A stretch of 8,967 bases of DNA from contig CANFQR010000035.1 of the NCBI GenBank assembly GCA_947449125.1, positions 1-8,967 on the forward strand. Direction: 5' to 3'. The notes under the pieces are model-generated. The model was not told the origin of the DNA. It was given only the letters and a program-made list of their open reading frames with translations, and searched no databases. Both the position numbers and the translations under genes were made by a program. Source of the stretch: Bacteroidota bacterium. GTDB lineage: Bacteria > Bacteroidota > Bacteroidia > B-17B0 > Aurantibacillaceae. This document shows, one piece after another, positions 1-7,088 of this stretch; position 1 is the first letter of the stretch, and every line of letters starts with the position of its first letter.

Positions 1-1
1 A

Positions 2-316
2 AGAGCTTTTAAAACAATTAACCGTTACTCATTTATTTATGGCATTAAAGATTCTTTAAAAGTAACCTATTACAACTACGATTTCAGATTACAAAAAGCA
101 GAAAAGTATGCTCAATACAACTCCCTTAACGAAGATTTTATTTGGCACCAGCAATTTGGACTAATTAAATCTGAAGGAAATAAACTATGGCGATTTGACG
201 AAAAAAATCAAAACTGGATTTTATTTTATGATTTATCCTCGTTTGGAATAAAAAAAATTAGCCGTTTTACGTTTGATCCCAAAAATAAATTTTTAGTTGT
301 TGTAGATAATATTTAA
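2..316 (+). CDS. C-terminal end of an unrecognised protein (5' end outside window)
   Basis: An open frame enters from the left edge and runs 104 codons to a TAA at 314-316; the start lies outside the window. It was read by translating the frame that starts at base 2. I do not recognise the family. The fragment is rich in aromatic and charged residues and has short strand-turn-strand stretches, such as an aromatic run near residues 62-76 and a closing FDPKNKFLVVVDN near residues 91-103. That last motif resembles a strand of a beta-propeller blade, but it is too short to call. No membrane segment is seen in this part. The next gene starts 3 bases after the stop, so this gene is probably the upstream partner in an operon with the acetyltransferase and the membrane protein. 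The reading frame is well supported; the function is unknown. Confidence 0.7.
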   Translation, partial: RAFKTINRYSFIYGIKDSLKVTYYNYDFRLQKAEKYAQYNSLNEDFIWHQQFGLIKSEGNKLWRFDEKNQNWILFYDLSSFGIKKISRFTFDPKNKFLVVVDNI

Positions 317-319
317 AAA

Positions 320-760
320 ATGTACGAGCAAAAAACAGGAGACTTATTTTTTAGCAACGATAAGACAAAATTGCAAATGGAAGTTATTTATTCATTTCTT
401 AGGATTGAAAGTTATTGGGCTAAAAACATTCCTTTTAAAACAGTCGAAGACAGTATAAAAAATAGTTTGTGTTTTGGTGTGTATGTCAAGAATAAACAAA
501 TTGGGTTTGGGCGAGTAATTACAGACTATGCAACATTCGGATACTTAGCCGATGTTTTTATTATTGAACCTTACAGGGGTAAAGGTGTTTCTGAAAAATT
601 AATAGACTTTATTATGAATTATCCAGCTCTTACAAAATTGCGTCGGTTTATGCTAGCTACAAAAGACGCTCACGGACTGTATAAAAAATATGGTTTTAAT
701 GAACTTTCAACGCCCGAACGTTTTATGGAGATTAAACCTTTTGAAACTTACACCTCATGA
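320..760 (+). CDS. GNAT-family N-acetyltransferase
   Basis: A 146-residue single-domain protein of the Gcn5-related acetyltransferase fold, which moves an acetyl group from acetyl-CoA to an amine. Acetyl-CoA binding motif A is seen as ADVFIIEPYRGKGVSEKL (residues 77-94). R86 and G89 match the R-x-x-G pyrophosphate loop, and Ser91 sits where Gly or Ala is usual. Motif B follows near residues 109-126, with an LYKKYGF segment (120-126) typical of the end of the fold. The length is normal for a stand-alone GNAT, and it has no signal peptide, so it should be cytoplasmic. The ATG at 320 follows the previous stop by 3 bases with an A-rich leader. The stop overlaps the start of the next gene (ATGA). 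The acceptor cannot be predicted: it could be a small amine, an amino sugar or a protein N-terminus. The family call is secure; the substrate is not. Confidence 0.9.
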   Translation: MYEQKTGDLFFSNDKTKLQMEVIYSFLRIESYWAKNIPFKTVEDSIKNSLCFGVYVKNKQIGFGRVITDYATFGYLADVFIIEPYRGKGVSEKLIDFIMNYPALTKLRRFMLATKDAHGLYKKYGFNELSTPERFMEIKPFETYTS

Positions 761-2262
761 TATTAGCAACTTTATATCTGTTACTTTTTTTATTTTTGAT
801 TTATAAAAATAATTTTTTTAATCTTCTAAAAGACGATAAAATAAATTCAAAATTACTATGCGTTTTTTTTGCACTTAAAATAATAGCTGTTCCTGTATTT
901 TATGTTATTTACAAAAAACTTTACGGTGGTATTGAAAAATTTGATTCGGGGAAATTTTTTGCAGATGCTAAAACCATAAACAGTATAGCCTATTCAAACA
1001 TTACAGAATTTATTAAACTAATTTTCGGTTTTCAAAACGATGAACCGGGAACCATTATTTATGATAAGTATATCATAAACACGACCGAATGGGATAATGG
1101 CCGCATTAAAGATTATTTATACAACGACAACAGAATTATAATAAGAATACATGCCCTTTTAAATTTTTTAGCCTTTGGCTCCTACTATGTACACGCGCTA
1201 TTCAGCTGTTTTTTAAGTTTTATTGGGATAACCTATTTGTATAAATCATTAAAGGACTTTTTTAAAGGAAAAGAAATATATGTTTTATTCATAATATGTT
1301 TTTTACCATCACTTTGGTTTTACACCGGCGCACTGCTTAAAGAAGGTATTGTTATTTTTATTTTGGGTAATTTAATGTTTTCTCTTAAACGATTTTTTTC
1401 TACTGAAAAAAAAATTGGATTAATTATTTGGTTATTGTGTTTAGTTTTTATTTCGGCTTTACTTAAACCTTACTTATTAATTTATGCAATAATTTTATTT
1501 AGTTTATTTTACTGGGTTTATTATTCAAAAAAAGTAAACCGAAAGCCGGTTGTGTTTATTGTCATTTTGCTTACAGCAACTTTAGCTTTAAACACATTGT
1601 CAATTATAATAAAAAATAAATCGTTTTTTGAAGCTGCATTAAGTCACCAAAAAGTATTTGCCGATGCAGCAAAAGGAGGTATATTTTTATTAGATAGTGT
1701 AAAATTTGTTCGCTTAGAGTACGACTCTAATTTGGTGCAAAAAGTAAAAAACAAACCAAATTATTTTAAGATAAAAAAAAACGTGCCATTTATTTACTGG
1801 GAACACAGTCATCAAGCTGACACTCTCTATAAAAATAAAAATGAAGATACCACCAGCGAATATAAATTAGTTTATCAACTTGCTAAAAGTGGCAGTAATA
1901 TTGCTTTTAATTATAATTCAAAAAACATAATAGCCGTTGTTTACAATTGTTATTATTACAGCTTATTTTATCCATTATTTTATAATTCAAAAAGTGTTTT
2001 ACAACATTTAGCTTCTGTTGAAAATCTATTTATTATTTTCTCTATCATAATTATTGCCATCGGACTATTTCAAAATAAAAAAAATCACTTCCCTCCTCTT
2101 GCATTTATAATTTTTGCGTTAGGCTTATGTTTATTAATTGGCCTCACAACACCAAATAGTGGGGCAATTTTTAGGTACCGAAGTCCGGCAGTTATTTTTA
2201 TTTTGCTAGCGGCATTATATTTTCTTCCTATTTCAAAAAAGTCTGATAAGCAAATTTCTTAA
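757..2262 (+). CDS. Polytopic membrane protein, glycosyltransferase/O-antigen polymerase-like
   Basis: A 501-residue integral membrane protein whose ATG overlaps the acetyltransferase stop by 4 bases, implying translational coupling. About 10-11 hydrophobic segments are visible, near residues 2-16, 34-52, 136-160, 173-189, 193-210, 218-235, 237-255, 264-285, 422-438, 446-463 and 474-491. A large polar region, residues about 286-395, separates the N-terminal helices from the last ones; a further polar stretch lies at about 53-130. Two motifs stand out: LPSLWFYTGALLKEG (183-197), and a late loop with PNSGAIFRYRSP (466-477) just before the last helix. From family knowledge, P-S-x-x-F/W-aromatic-G-x-L-K-E and a terminal R-Y-R-x-P loop recur in Bacteroidota envelope-polysaccharide membrane proteins (GT-C or Wzy-like). 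The precise family and substrate are my inference. It could equally be an uncharacterised membrane protein without transferase activity. Two nine-A runs (1406-1414 and 1773-1781) lie inside the gene. Confidence 0.6.
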   Translation: MILATLYLLLFLFLIYKNNFFNLLKDDKINSKLLCVFFALKIIAVPVFYVIYKKLYGGIEKFDSGKFFADAKTINSIAYSNITEFIKLIFGFQNDEPGTIIYDKYIINTTEWDNGRIKDYLYNDNRIIIRIHALLNFLAFGSYYVHALFSCFLSFIGITYLYKSLKDFFKGKEIYVLFIICFLPSLWFYTGALLKEGIVIFILGNLMFSLKRFFSTEKKIGLIIWLLCLVFISALLKPYLLIYAIILFSLFYWVYYSKKVNRKPVVFIVILLTATLALNTLSIIIKNKSFFEAALSHQKVFADAAKGGIFLLDSVKFVRLEYDSNLVQKVKNKPNYFKIKKNVPFIYWEHSHQADTLYKNKNEDTTSEYKLVYQLAKSGSNIAFNYNSKNIIAVVYNCYYYSLFYPLFYNSKSVLQHLASVENLFIIFSIIIIAIGLFQNKKNHFPPLAFIIFALGLCLLIGLTTPNSGAIFRYRSPAVIFILLAALYFLPISKKSDKQIS

Positions 2263-2321
2263 TCAAAATTTACTTAGTATATTTAATAGCATAACCATTA
2301 AACCAAATTACATCTCAGAAA

Positions 2322-4046
2322 ATGAGCCTATTCAGAAAAAAATCCATATCTACAATTCTAAAAAACGCTGAAACAGAAAATCAACATGAAAGTTTAGCAA
2401 AACATCTTGGGGTAAAGGACTTAACTGCTTTTGGTATTGCTGCAATTATTGGCGCAGGAATTTTTTCCACAATCGGAAAGGCAAGTGCAGATGGAGGCCC
2501 CGGTGTAATTATGCTATTTATTTTTACCGCTCTTGCCTGTAGTTTTGCAGCTTTTGCATATGCAGAATTTGCATCCCTAATTCCTGTTAGTGGTAGCGCT
2601 TACACTTATAGTTACGTTGCTTTTGGTGAACTGTTTGCATGGATTATTGGATGGGCACTAATTATGGAATATGCCATAGGTAATGTAACAGTAGCTATTT
2701 CGTGGAGCGATTATTTTAGTTCCTTAATTAAAAACACAACCAATTACACGGTTAATGAATGGCTCTGCTTAGATTATTTCACAGCAAAAAAAAATTACGA
2801 ATTAGTCTCTTCCATGCTGGTTGCAGGTGTTCCACTTGATGAAATTCAAAAAAACGGCCAAACAAGTGGTTTAATAGAAGGCTTTGTAGCATACGGACAA
2901 GCGCCAAAATTATTCGGTCTCCGTTTAATATTTGATTTACCAGCTTTACTAATTAACGTTATTATTACCATGTTAGTTTACCGTGGAATCAAAGAAAGCC
3001 GCAATGCCAGCAACATAATGGTATTAATTAAAATTATAGTTGTTTTAATAGTGATTTTTTTTGGTGCATTTTTTATTGACACTAAAAACTGGAATCCATT
3101 TTTACCAAATGGTATTGGCGGTTTACTTAAAGGAATTAGCGCCGTTTTTTTTGCCTATATAGGTTTTGATGCAATTTCTACAACTGCCGAAGAATGTAAA
3201 AATCCACAACGCGATTTACCAAGAGGAATTTTATTTTCAATACTAATTTGCACTGTTTTATATGTTGCTATTGCTTTAGTAATAACCGGAATGGTTAGTT
3301 ATACAGAATTAAACGTAGGTGACCCCTTAGCTTACGTCTTTGAAAAAATACAAAGTCTTAAATGGCTTAGCGGTATAATTGCTGTTAGCGCAGTTGTTGC
3401 AATGGCAAGTGTTATGCTGGTTTTTCAGTTAGGGCAACCGCGTATCTGGATGAGTATGAGTCGCGATGGCTTGTTACCAAAAGCCTTTGCTAAAATTCAT
3501 CCAAAATACAAAACACCTTCATTCTCAACAATTTTTACAGGCGTGCTAGTTGCCCTACCAATCTTTTTTGTAGACATAAATATGGTAACAGATATTTGCT
3601 CTGCAGGCACCTTATTTGCTTTTTGCTTGGTATGCGCCGGAGTTCTAAAGTTAAGGATGGACCCAACCGCACCTAAATCTAAATTTAAAACTCCCTATGT
3701 AAATTCTAAATTTATTATTCCCACTTTGTTTTTATTAACCTGTTTTCTTCTGTATTTTTTTAATAAATCTTGGTTTGATTATTATTTAAAATTTGAATCT
3801 TTCAACGCTTTTGTTACAAAAATTCCAATGTATTTTTTCTTTTTGGGTTTTGCAGTAATTTCTGTCATGTCATTTAAATTTAATTTTTCACTAATTCCTA
3901 CTTTAGGTCTATTAAGTTGTTTTTATATGCTTTCACAGTTAGGATATAAAAACTGGCTTTATTTCACTGCATGGTTAATCATTGGCTTAATTATTTATTT
4001 TGCATACGGTCATAAGCACAGTAAATTAGCTCAATCTAATAAATAA
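2322..4046 (+). CDS. APC-superfamily amino acid permease, cationic amino acid transporter (CAT) type
   Basis: A 574-residue inner-membrane transporter with about 14 predicted helices, the number usual for the CAT branch of the APC superfamily. TM1 carries the unwound substrate-binding motif IGAGIF (43-48). TM6 and the following loop carry FAYIGFDAISTTAEE, then NPQRDLPRGI (277-303), the best-known signature of CAT-like permeases. TM8 and the loop after it contain QPRIWMSMSRDGLLP (372-386), also typical. Residues about 135-200 form a long polar insertion between TM3 and TM4. CAT proteins import basic or other amino acids, but the exact substrate cannot be told here. The ATG at 2322 gives a short N-terminal cytoplasmic tail of about 30 residues, as expected. 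The stop lies 2 bases before the next ATG, so it is probably co-transcribed with the dehydrogenase and the outer-membrane protein. No promoter matching the Bacteroidota consensus was found in the 59 bases upstream. Confidence 0.9.
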   Translation: MSLFRKKSISTILKNAETENQHESLAKHLGVKDLTAFGIAAIIGAGIFSTIGKASADGGPGVIMLFIFTALACSFAAFAYAEFASLIPVSGSAYTYSYVAFGELFAWIIGWALIMEYAIGNVTVAISWSDYFSSLIKNTTNYTVNEWLCLDYFTAKKNYELVSSMLVAGVPLDEIQKNGQTSGLIEGFVAYGQAPKLFGLRLIFDLPALLINVIITMLVYRGIKESRNASNIMVLIKIIVVLIVIFFGAFFIDTKNWNPFLPNGIGGLLKGISAVFFAYIGFDAISTTAEECKNPQRDLPRGILFSILICTVLYVAIALVITGMVSYTELNVGDPLAYVFEKIQSLKWLSGIIAVSAVVAMASVMLVFQLGQPRIWMSMSRDGLLPKAFAKIHPKYKTPSFSTIFTGVLVALPIFFVDINMVTDICSAGTLFAFCLVCAGVLKLRMDPTAPKSKFKTPYVNSKFIIPTLFLLTCFLLYFFNKSWFDYYLKFESFNAFVTKIPMYFFFLGFAVISVMSFKFNFSLIPTLGLLSCFYMLSQLGYKNWLYFTAWLIIGLIIYFAYGHKHSKLAQSNK

Positions 4047-4048
4047 AT

Positions 4049-4801
4049 ATGTTAGCACTAATAACAGGAGCCACATCAGGCATAGGAAAAAGTACAGCAG
4101 AACTATTTGCAAAAAATGGTCATAATATTATTATCACCGGCAGAAGAGAGGAAAGACTACACCAACTTAAATTAAAATTAGAAACTGAGTTTAAAATTAA
4201 TGTGACTTGCCTTTGCTTTGATATTAGAAAACTTGAAGAAGTTGAAAAAGCAATTAACTCTTTAACTGAACAAAATTGTAAAATTGATGTGCTTATAAAT
4301 AATGCTGGTTTAGCCGCAGGACTTGGTTCAATTCAGAGTGGAAACATAGACCATTGGGAACGCATGATTGATACCAACATTAAAGGTTTATTGTACATAA
4401 CACGCGCTGTATCAAAATTAATGATAGATAATAAAAAAGGTCATATTATTAATATTGGCTCTATTGCAGGCAAAGAAGTTTATGCAAACGGAAATGTTTA
4501 TTGCGCCACCAAACATGCTGTAGATGCTTTAAATAAAGGTATGAGAATAGACTTGCTAGCTCATAACATTAAAGTAACCGCCATTAATCCGGGAATGGTT
4601 GAAACAGAATTCAGCATTGTTCGGTTTGATGGCGACGAACAAAAAGCAAAAAATGTATACTCTGGTTTACAACCTCTAACTCCAGAGGACATTGCAGAAA
4701 CAATTTATTGGGTTGCTAACCGTCCTGCCCATGTTAATATAAATGACCTCGTTATTATGCCTACCGTTCAAGCCTCGGCTACAAATGTTATTCGAAATTA
4801 A
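4049..4801 (+). CDS. SDR-family NADP-dependent oxidoreductase, YdfG-like
   Basis: A 250-residue classical short-chain dehydrogenase/reductase. The Rossmann nucleotide loop is TGATSGIG (6-13). The second strand ends in TGRREERL (30-37), whose two arginines (R32, R33) suggest NADP(H) over NAD(H). Asp58 sits at the adenine-contact position, and NNAG is at 84-87. The catalytic tetrad is complete: N110, S138, Y151 and K155 (YCATK), followed by the PG turn at 181-182. The C-terminal segment VIMPTVQASA (235-244) resembles the YdfG group, whose studied members reduce malonic semialdehyde and oxidise beta-hydroxy acids such as serine or L-allo-threonine. This subgroup call rests on resemblance only. 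The protein should be cytoplasmic. It starts 2 bases after the permease stop and ends 3 bases before the next gene, so it may act on a compound that the permease brings in; that link is inference. Confidence 0.88.
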   Translation: MLALITGATSGIGKSTAELFAKNGHNIIITGRREERLHQLKLKLETEFKINVTCLCFDIRKLEEVEKAINSLTEQNCKIDVLINNAGLAAGLGSIQSGNIDHWERMIDTNIKGLLYITRAVSKLMIDNKKGHIINIGSIAGKEVYANGNVYCATKHAVDALNKGMRIDLLAHNIKVTAINPGMVETEFSIVRFDGDEQKAKNVYSGLQPLTPEDIAETIYWVANRPAHVNINDLVIMPTVQASATNVIRN

Positions 4802-4804
4802 GTA

Positions 4805-5545
4805 ATGATTAAAAAAACAAATAAAATAGTATTTTTCTCGCTCACATTTTATTTGGTTTTTATCTGTTCAACTATTTTAAATGCACAAAAACAAACCGAA
4901 GGGATTGGCTTGCGTTTCGGATTAGGACCTGTTTTAGGTTTTTATTCGATAAACACATATCACGCCATTAATCCTAAACAAAAAATGAGTTTGATGGGTA
5001 GCTTCAAAAAAGAAATAAAAATTGATCGCGGACATAAAAATTTTATTTTAATAGGGGTTGATTATTTTATTCATGGTTTAAATTTTAAATCATATTATTT
5101 TAAACCCGACAGTTTAAAACTTTACGACAAAACATTTGCCTATGATTATTCATTAATAATTAACGAATTGGGTTTACCCTTCCAATTTAAATATTCGTTT
5201 AACCACGAAAACAACAGTGTTTTTAGTCCATACTTTATGATTGGCTACCATTTAAAATATTTGTTACCGGCCAATTTAAAGATAAGTCAAAATGGTAATC
5301 AGGAAAAAGAAGACATTGTAGATTTAAAATTTAGAAACCCATTTATTAGTAATAAACTAAACTCATATGTAAGTGCAACTATAGGCTGGCAAAAAAACAG
5401 CGTTACCAGATTAAAAGGAAGTTTTTATACAGAGTTCAATTTCAGGTATGGCTTCTCGCAGTATTATTTTGAAGAAAACTACAGCGCAAGCTCACTTTAC
5501 ATAAATAGTACCCATTTGTATTTACACTTGGGCGTAAAATTTTAA
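4805..5545 (+). CDS. Outer-membrane beta-barrel protein (PorT-like), unknown role
   Basis: A 246-residue secreted protein. The N-terminus is a clear Sec signal peptide: a lysine-rich start, a hydrophobic core at about residues 8-25, and likely signal peptidase I cleavage after Ala27 (LNA-QKQ). The mature part is a series of alternating hydrophobic strands with Gly and aromatic residues (for example GIGLRFGLGPVLGF, 33-46). ELGLPFQFKYSF (121-132) resembles the third-strand region of small PorT-like barrels of Bacteroidota. The chain ends LYLHLGVKF, with the terminal Phe typical of outer-membrane barrels recognised by the BAM machinery. There is no plug domain or TonB box, so it is not a TonB-dependent receptor. 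It lies 3 bases after the dehydrogenase stop and is probably the last gene of that operon. What it does is unknown; small barrels of this kind are often annotated only by fold. Confidence 0.78.
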   Translation: MIKKTNKIVFFSLTFYLVFICSTILNAQKQTEGIGLRFGLGPVLGFYSINTYHAINPKQKMSLMGSFKKEIKIDRGHKNFILIGVDYFIHGLNFKSYYFKPDSLKLYDKTFAYDYSLIINELGLPFQFKYSFNHENNSVFSPYFMIGYHLKYLLPANLKISQNGNQEKEDIVDLKFRNPFISNKLNSYVSATIGWQKNSVTRLKGSFYTEFNFRYGFSQYYFEENYSASSLYINSTHLYLHLGVKF

Positions 5546-5576
5546 ACTTATTATTACAAATACCAACTCCGCTTTA

Positions 5577-5606
5577 TTGTTGTTTAATTTTCCTTTTTTA
5601 ACTTTA
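5577..5606 (+). promoter_or_regulatory. Candidate Bacteroidota sigma-ABfr-type promoter for the aminotransferase
   Basis: TTG at 5577-5579 is followed, after 19 bases, by TAACTTTA at 5599-5606. The Bacteroidota primary-sigma consensus is TTG (or TTTG) at -33 and TAnnTTTG at -7, with a spacer of about 17-23. This site matches every defined position except the last G. Transcription would start near 5612, leaving a leader of only about 12 bases before the ATG at 5624. A second TTG at 5580-5582 gives a 16-base spacer. Chance matches are common in DNA this AT-rich. Confidence 0.35.
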
Positions 5607-5623
5607 ATAAAAAATCATTTATA

Positions 5624-6934
5624 ATGAATCGTCGTAACTTTTTAATGGCAACTGCAGGTACTGTTTCTGCACTTGATTTGTTTTCATCAATTAATTTACC
5701 ATTTGCAAAACAATTGGAAAAACATTTAAATAAACTCGAAAACCTAAGTATTGATGCAGCTGCCGAAAATGAAGATTTCTGGAATTGGATAAGAGAAAGT
5801 TATACCGTTTCTCCTAACATTATAAATTTAAATAACGGCGGCGTTAGTCCTCAACCAAAAGTTGTGCAGGATGCTCATATTCGTTTTTATCAATACTCAA
5901 ACGAAGCTCCAAGTTATTACATGTGGCGCATTTTAGATCAAGGCAGAGAAGGCTTACGAAATAAATTAGCTAACCTCTGTGGCGTTCTGCCCGAGGAGCT
6001 GGCAATTAACAGAAACGCAACCGAAGGATTAAACAGTATTATTTTTGGTTTAAATTTAAAGGAAGGCGACGAAGTTGTGTTAAGTACATTTGATTACCCA
6101 AACATGATGAATGCATGGAAGCAAAGAGAAAAACGCGATAAAATAAAATTAGTATGGATTAATATTCCGCAACCACTCGAAGATAGTAAAGCAATTGTAA
6201 AACTATATGAAGATGCCATTACCTCTAAAACAAAAATTGTACATATAACACATATGATAAATTGGACAGGTAATATTGTTCCGTGTAAAGCAATTGCCGA
6301 CATGGCTCACAGCAAAGGATGTGAAGTTATTGTAGATGCAGCACATTCATTCGGGCATATTAATTTTACGTTAGAAGAAACTGGAGCCGATTATCTAGCA
6401 ACATCATTACATAAATGGTTAAGCGCACCTTTTGGAAGCGGCTTACTTTATATTAAAAAAGATAAAATCAAAAACGTTTGGGCACTTCTCTCTGCCGTTG
6501 AGCCTGACGGAAGCGACATTAAAAAATTTGAAAGTCTAGGCACACGATCATTCGCTTCAGAGATGGCTATAGGCACTGCTGTTGATTTTCATAATTTAAT
6601 AGGCGCTAAACGCAAAGAAGCCCGTTTACGATACCTTAAAAATTATTGGGCCGAAAAAGTAACTAAATTGCCAAAATCTAACTTCTACACATCTTTAAAA
6701 TCTGATTACTCTTGCGCAATAGCTACTATTGGCTTTGAAGGATGGCAAGCCCAACAAATAGATGCTAGATTATTTGAAAAACAAAAAATTCACACAGTTT
6801 CTATGATACTTGAAAAAGTAAACGGCGTAAGAATTACACCAAATGTATATACAAATTTGCAAGACTTAGATGTTTTAATTAAAGGCTTTACAGACATTTC
6901 AAAACTTGACCCTCCGGCACAACAAACAAAATAA
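5624..6934 (+). CDS. Class V aminotransferase-fold PLP enzyme with twin-arginine N-terminus
   Basis: A 436-residue pyridoxal-5'-phosphate enzyme of fold type I, closest in look to isopenicillin N epimerase/cysteine desulfurase-like class V proteins. Residues visible at the cofactor site are the phosphate-binding NAT-E (131-134), the ring-contact Asp in VDAAHSFGH (D238, H241), the Schiff-base lysine in SLHKWLSAPFGSG (K264), and GTRSF (306-310). The family N-terminal motif NLNNGGVSPQP is at 68-78. Before it lies about 45 residues of leader beginning MNRRNFLMATAG, a twin-arginine-type signal (N-R-R-x-F-L), which suggests export of the folded, cofactor-loaded enzyme. The hydrophobic stretch (6-28) is short and lacks a textbook A-x-A site, so cleavage is uncertain. 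The reaction (transaminase, epimerase, desulfurase or lyase) cannot be told. It follows a 78-base gap with a candidate promoter. A relic of a RidA-type deaminase gene lies just downstream, fitting a PLP enzyme that releases enamines. Confidence 0.87.
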   Translation: MNRRNFLMATAGTVSALDLFSSINLPFAKQLEKHLNKLENLSIDAAAENEDFWNWIRESYTVSPNIINLNNGGVSPQPKVVQDAHIRFYQYSNEAPSYYMWRILDQGREGLRNKLANLCGVLPEELAINRNATEGLNSIIFGLNLKEGDEVVLSTFDYPNMMNAWKQREKRDKIKLVWINIPQPLEDSKAIVKLYEDAITSKTKIVHITHMINWTGNIVPCKAIADMAHSKGCEVIVDAAHSFGHINFTLEETGADYLATSLHKWLSAPFGSGLLYIKKDKIKNVWALLSAVEPDGSDIKKFESLGTRSFASEMAIGTAVDFHNLIGAKRKEARLRYLKNYWAEKVTKLPKSNFYTSLKSDYSCAIATIGFEGWQAQQIDARLFEKQKIHTVSMILEKVNGVRITPNVYTNLQDLDVLIKGFTDISKLDPPAQQTK

Positions 6935-6942
6935 ATTTAATT

Positions 6943-7025
6943 ATGAAAACATTAATCAAACAATTAACTTAAATGCTCTACCAAAAAATGCACACATTGA
7001 AATATCAGTAATTGCAAATAATTAA
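6943..7025 (+). pseudogene. Remnant of a RidA-family (reactive intermediate deaminase) gene
   Basis: The gap between the aminotransferase and the kinase contains, in the frame of codons 6963-7022 and ending at TAA 7023-7025, a stretch reading INLNALPKNAHIEISVIANN. From memory, RidA/YjgF proteins end in a strand of the form V-E-V-A-x-LPK-x-A-x-V/I-E-I-E-x-IA. LPKNAHIEISVIA matches this closely, including the terminal hydrophobic-E-I of the family signature. Counting back, the substrate-binding Arg of RidA would fall at 6954-6956, which encodes Asn. The tail has no start of its own: the only ATG in front (6943) is in another frame and stops after nine codons (TAA 6970-6972). The simplest reading is that most of a roughly 130-codon gene was deleted, leaving the start region joined out of frame to the tail. 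It could be chance resemblance, but the neighbouring PLP enzyme makes RidA a sensible former neighbour. Confidence 0.55.
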
Positions 7026-7088
7026 TGTTTTTTAATTTAATTTATAGTTATTTTTAAAATTGACTAATAGCGAAAACTTAAACTATAA

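Noticed and set aside
6094..6303. 69-codon minus-strand open frame
   Set aside because: It lies wholly antisense within the well-supported aminotransferase gene and has no family motif; it is a shadow frame.
6973..7011. 12-codon frame with ATG directly after the stop of the 9-codon frame at 6943-6972 (possible leader peptides for the kinase)
   Set aside because: Both are very short and lack a run of repeated regulatory codons or an attenuator hairpin. The overlapping other frame gives a much better explanation as a RidA tail.
7012..7040. Possible promoter for the kinase pair: TTG at 7012-7014, 18-base spacer, TAATTTAA at 7033-7040
   Set aside because: The -7 element matches TAnnTTTG at only four of six defined positions, and the region is nearly all A/T, so the match carries little weight. 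The TTG also lies inside the RidA-like tail.
7017..7053. Inverted repeat AAATAA...TTATTT upstream of the kinase
   Set aside because: A six-base all-A/T stem with a 25-base loop is not distinguishable from background composition.
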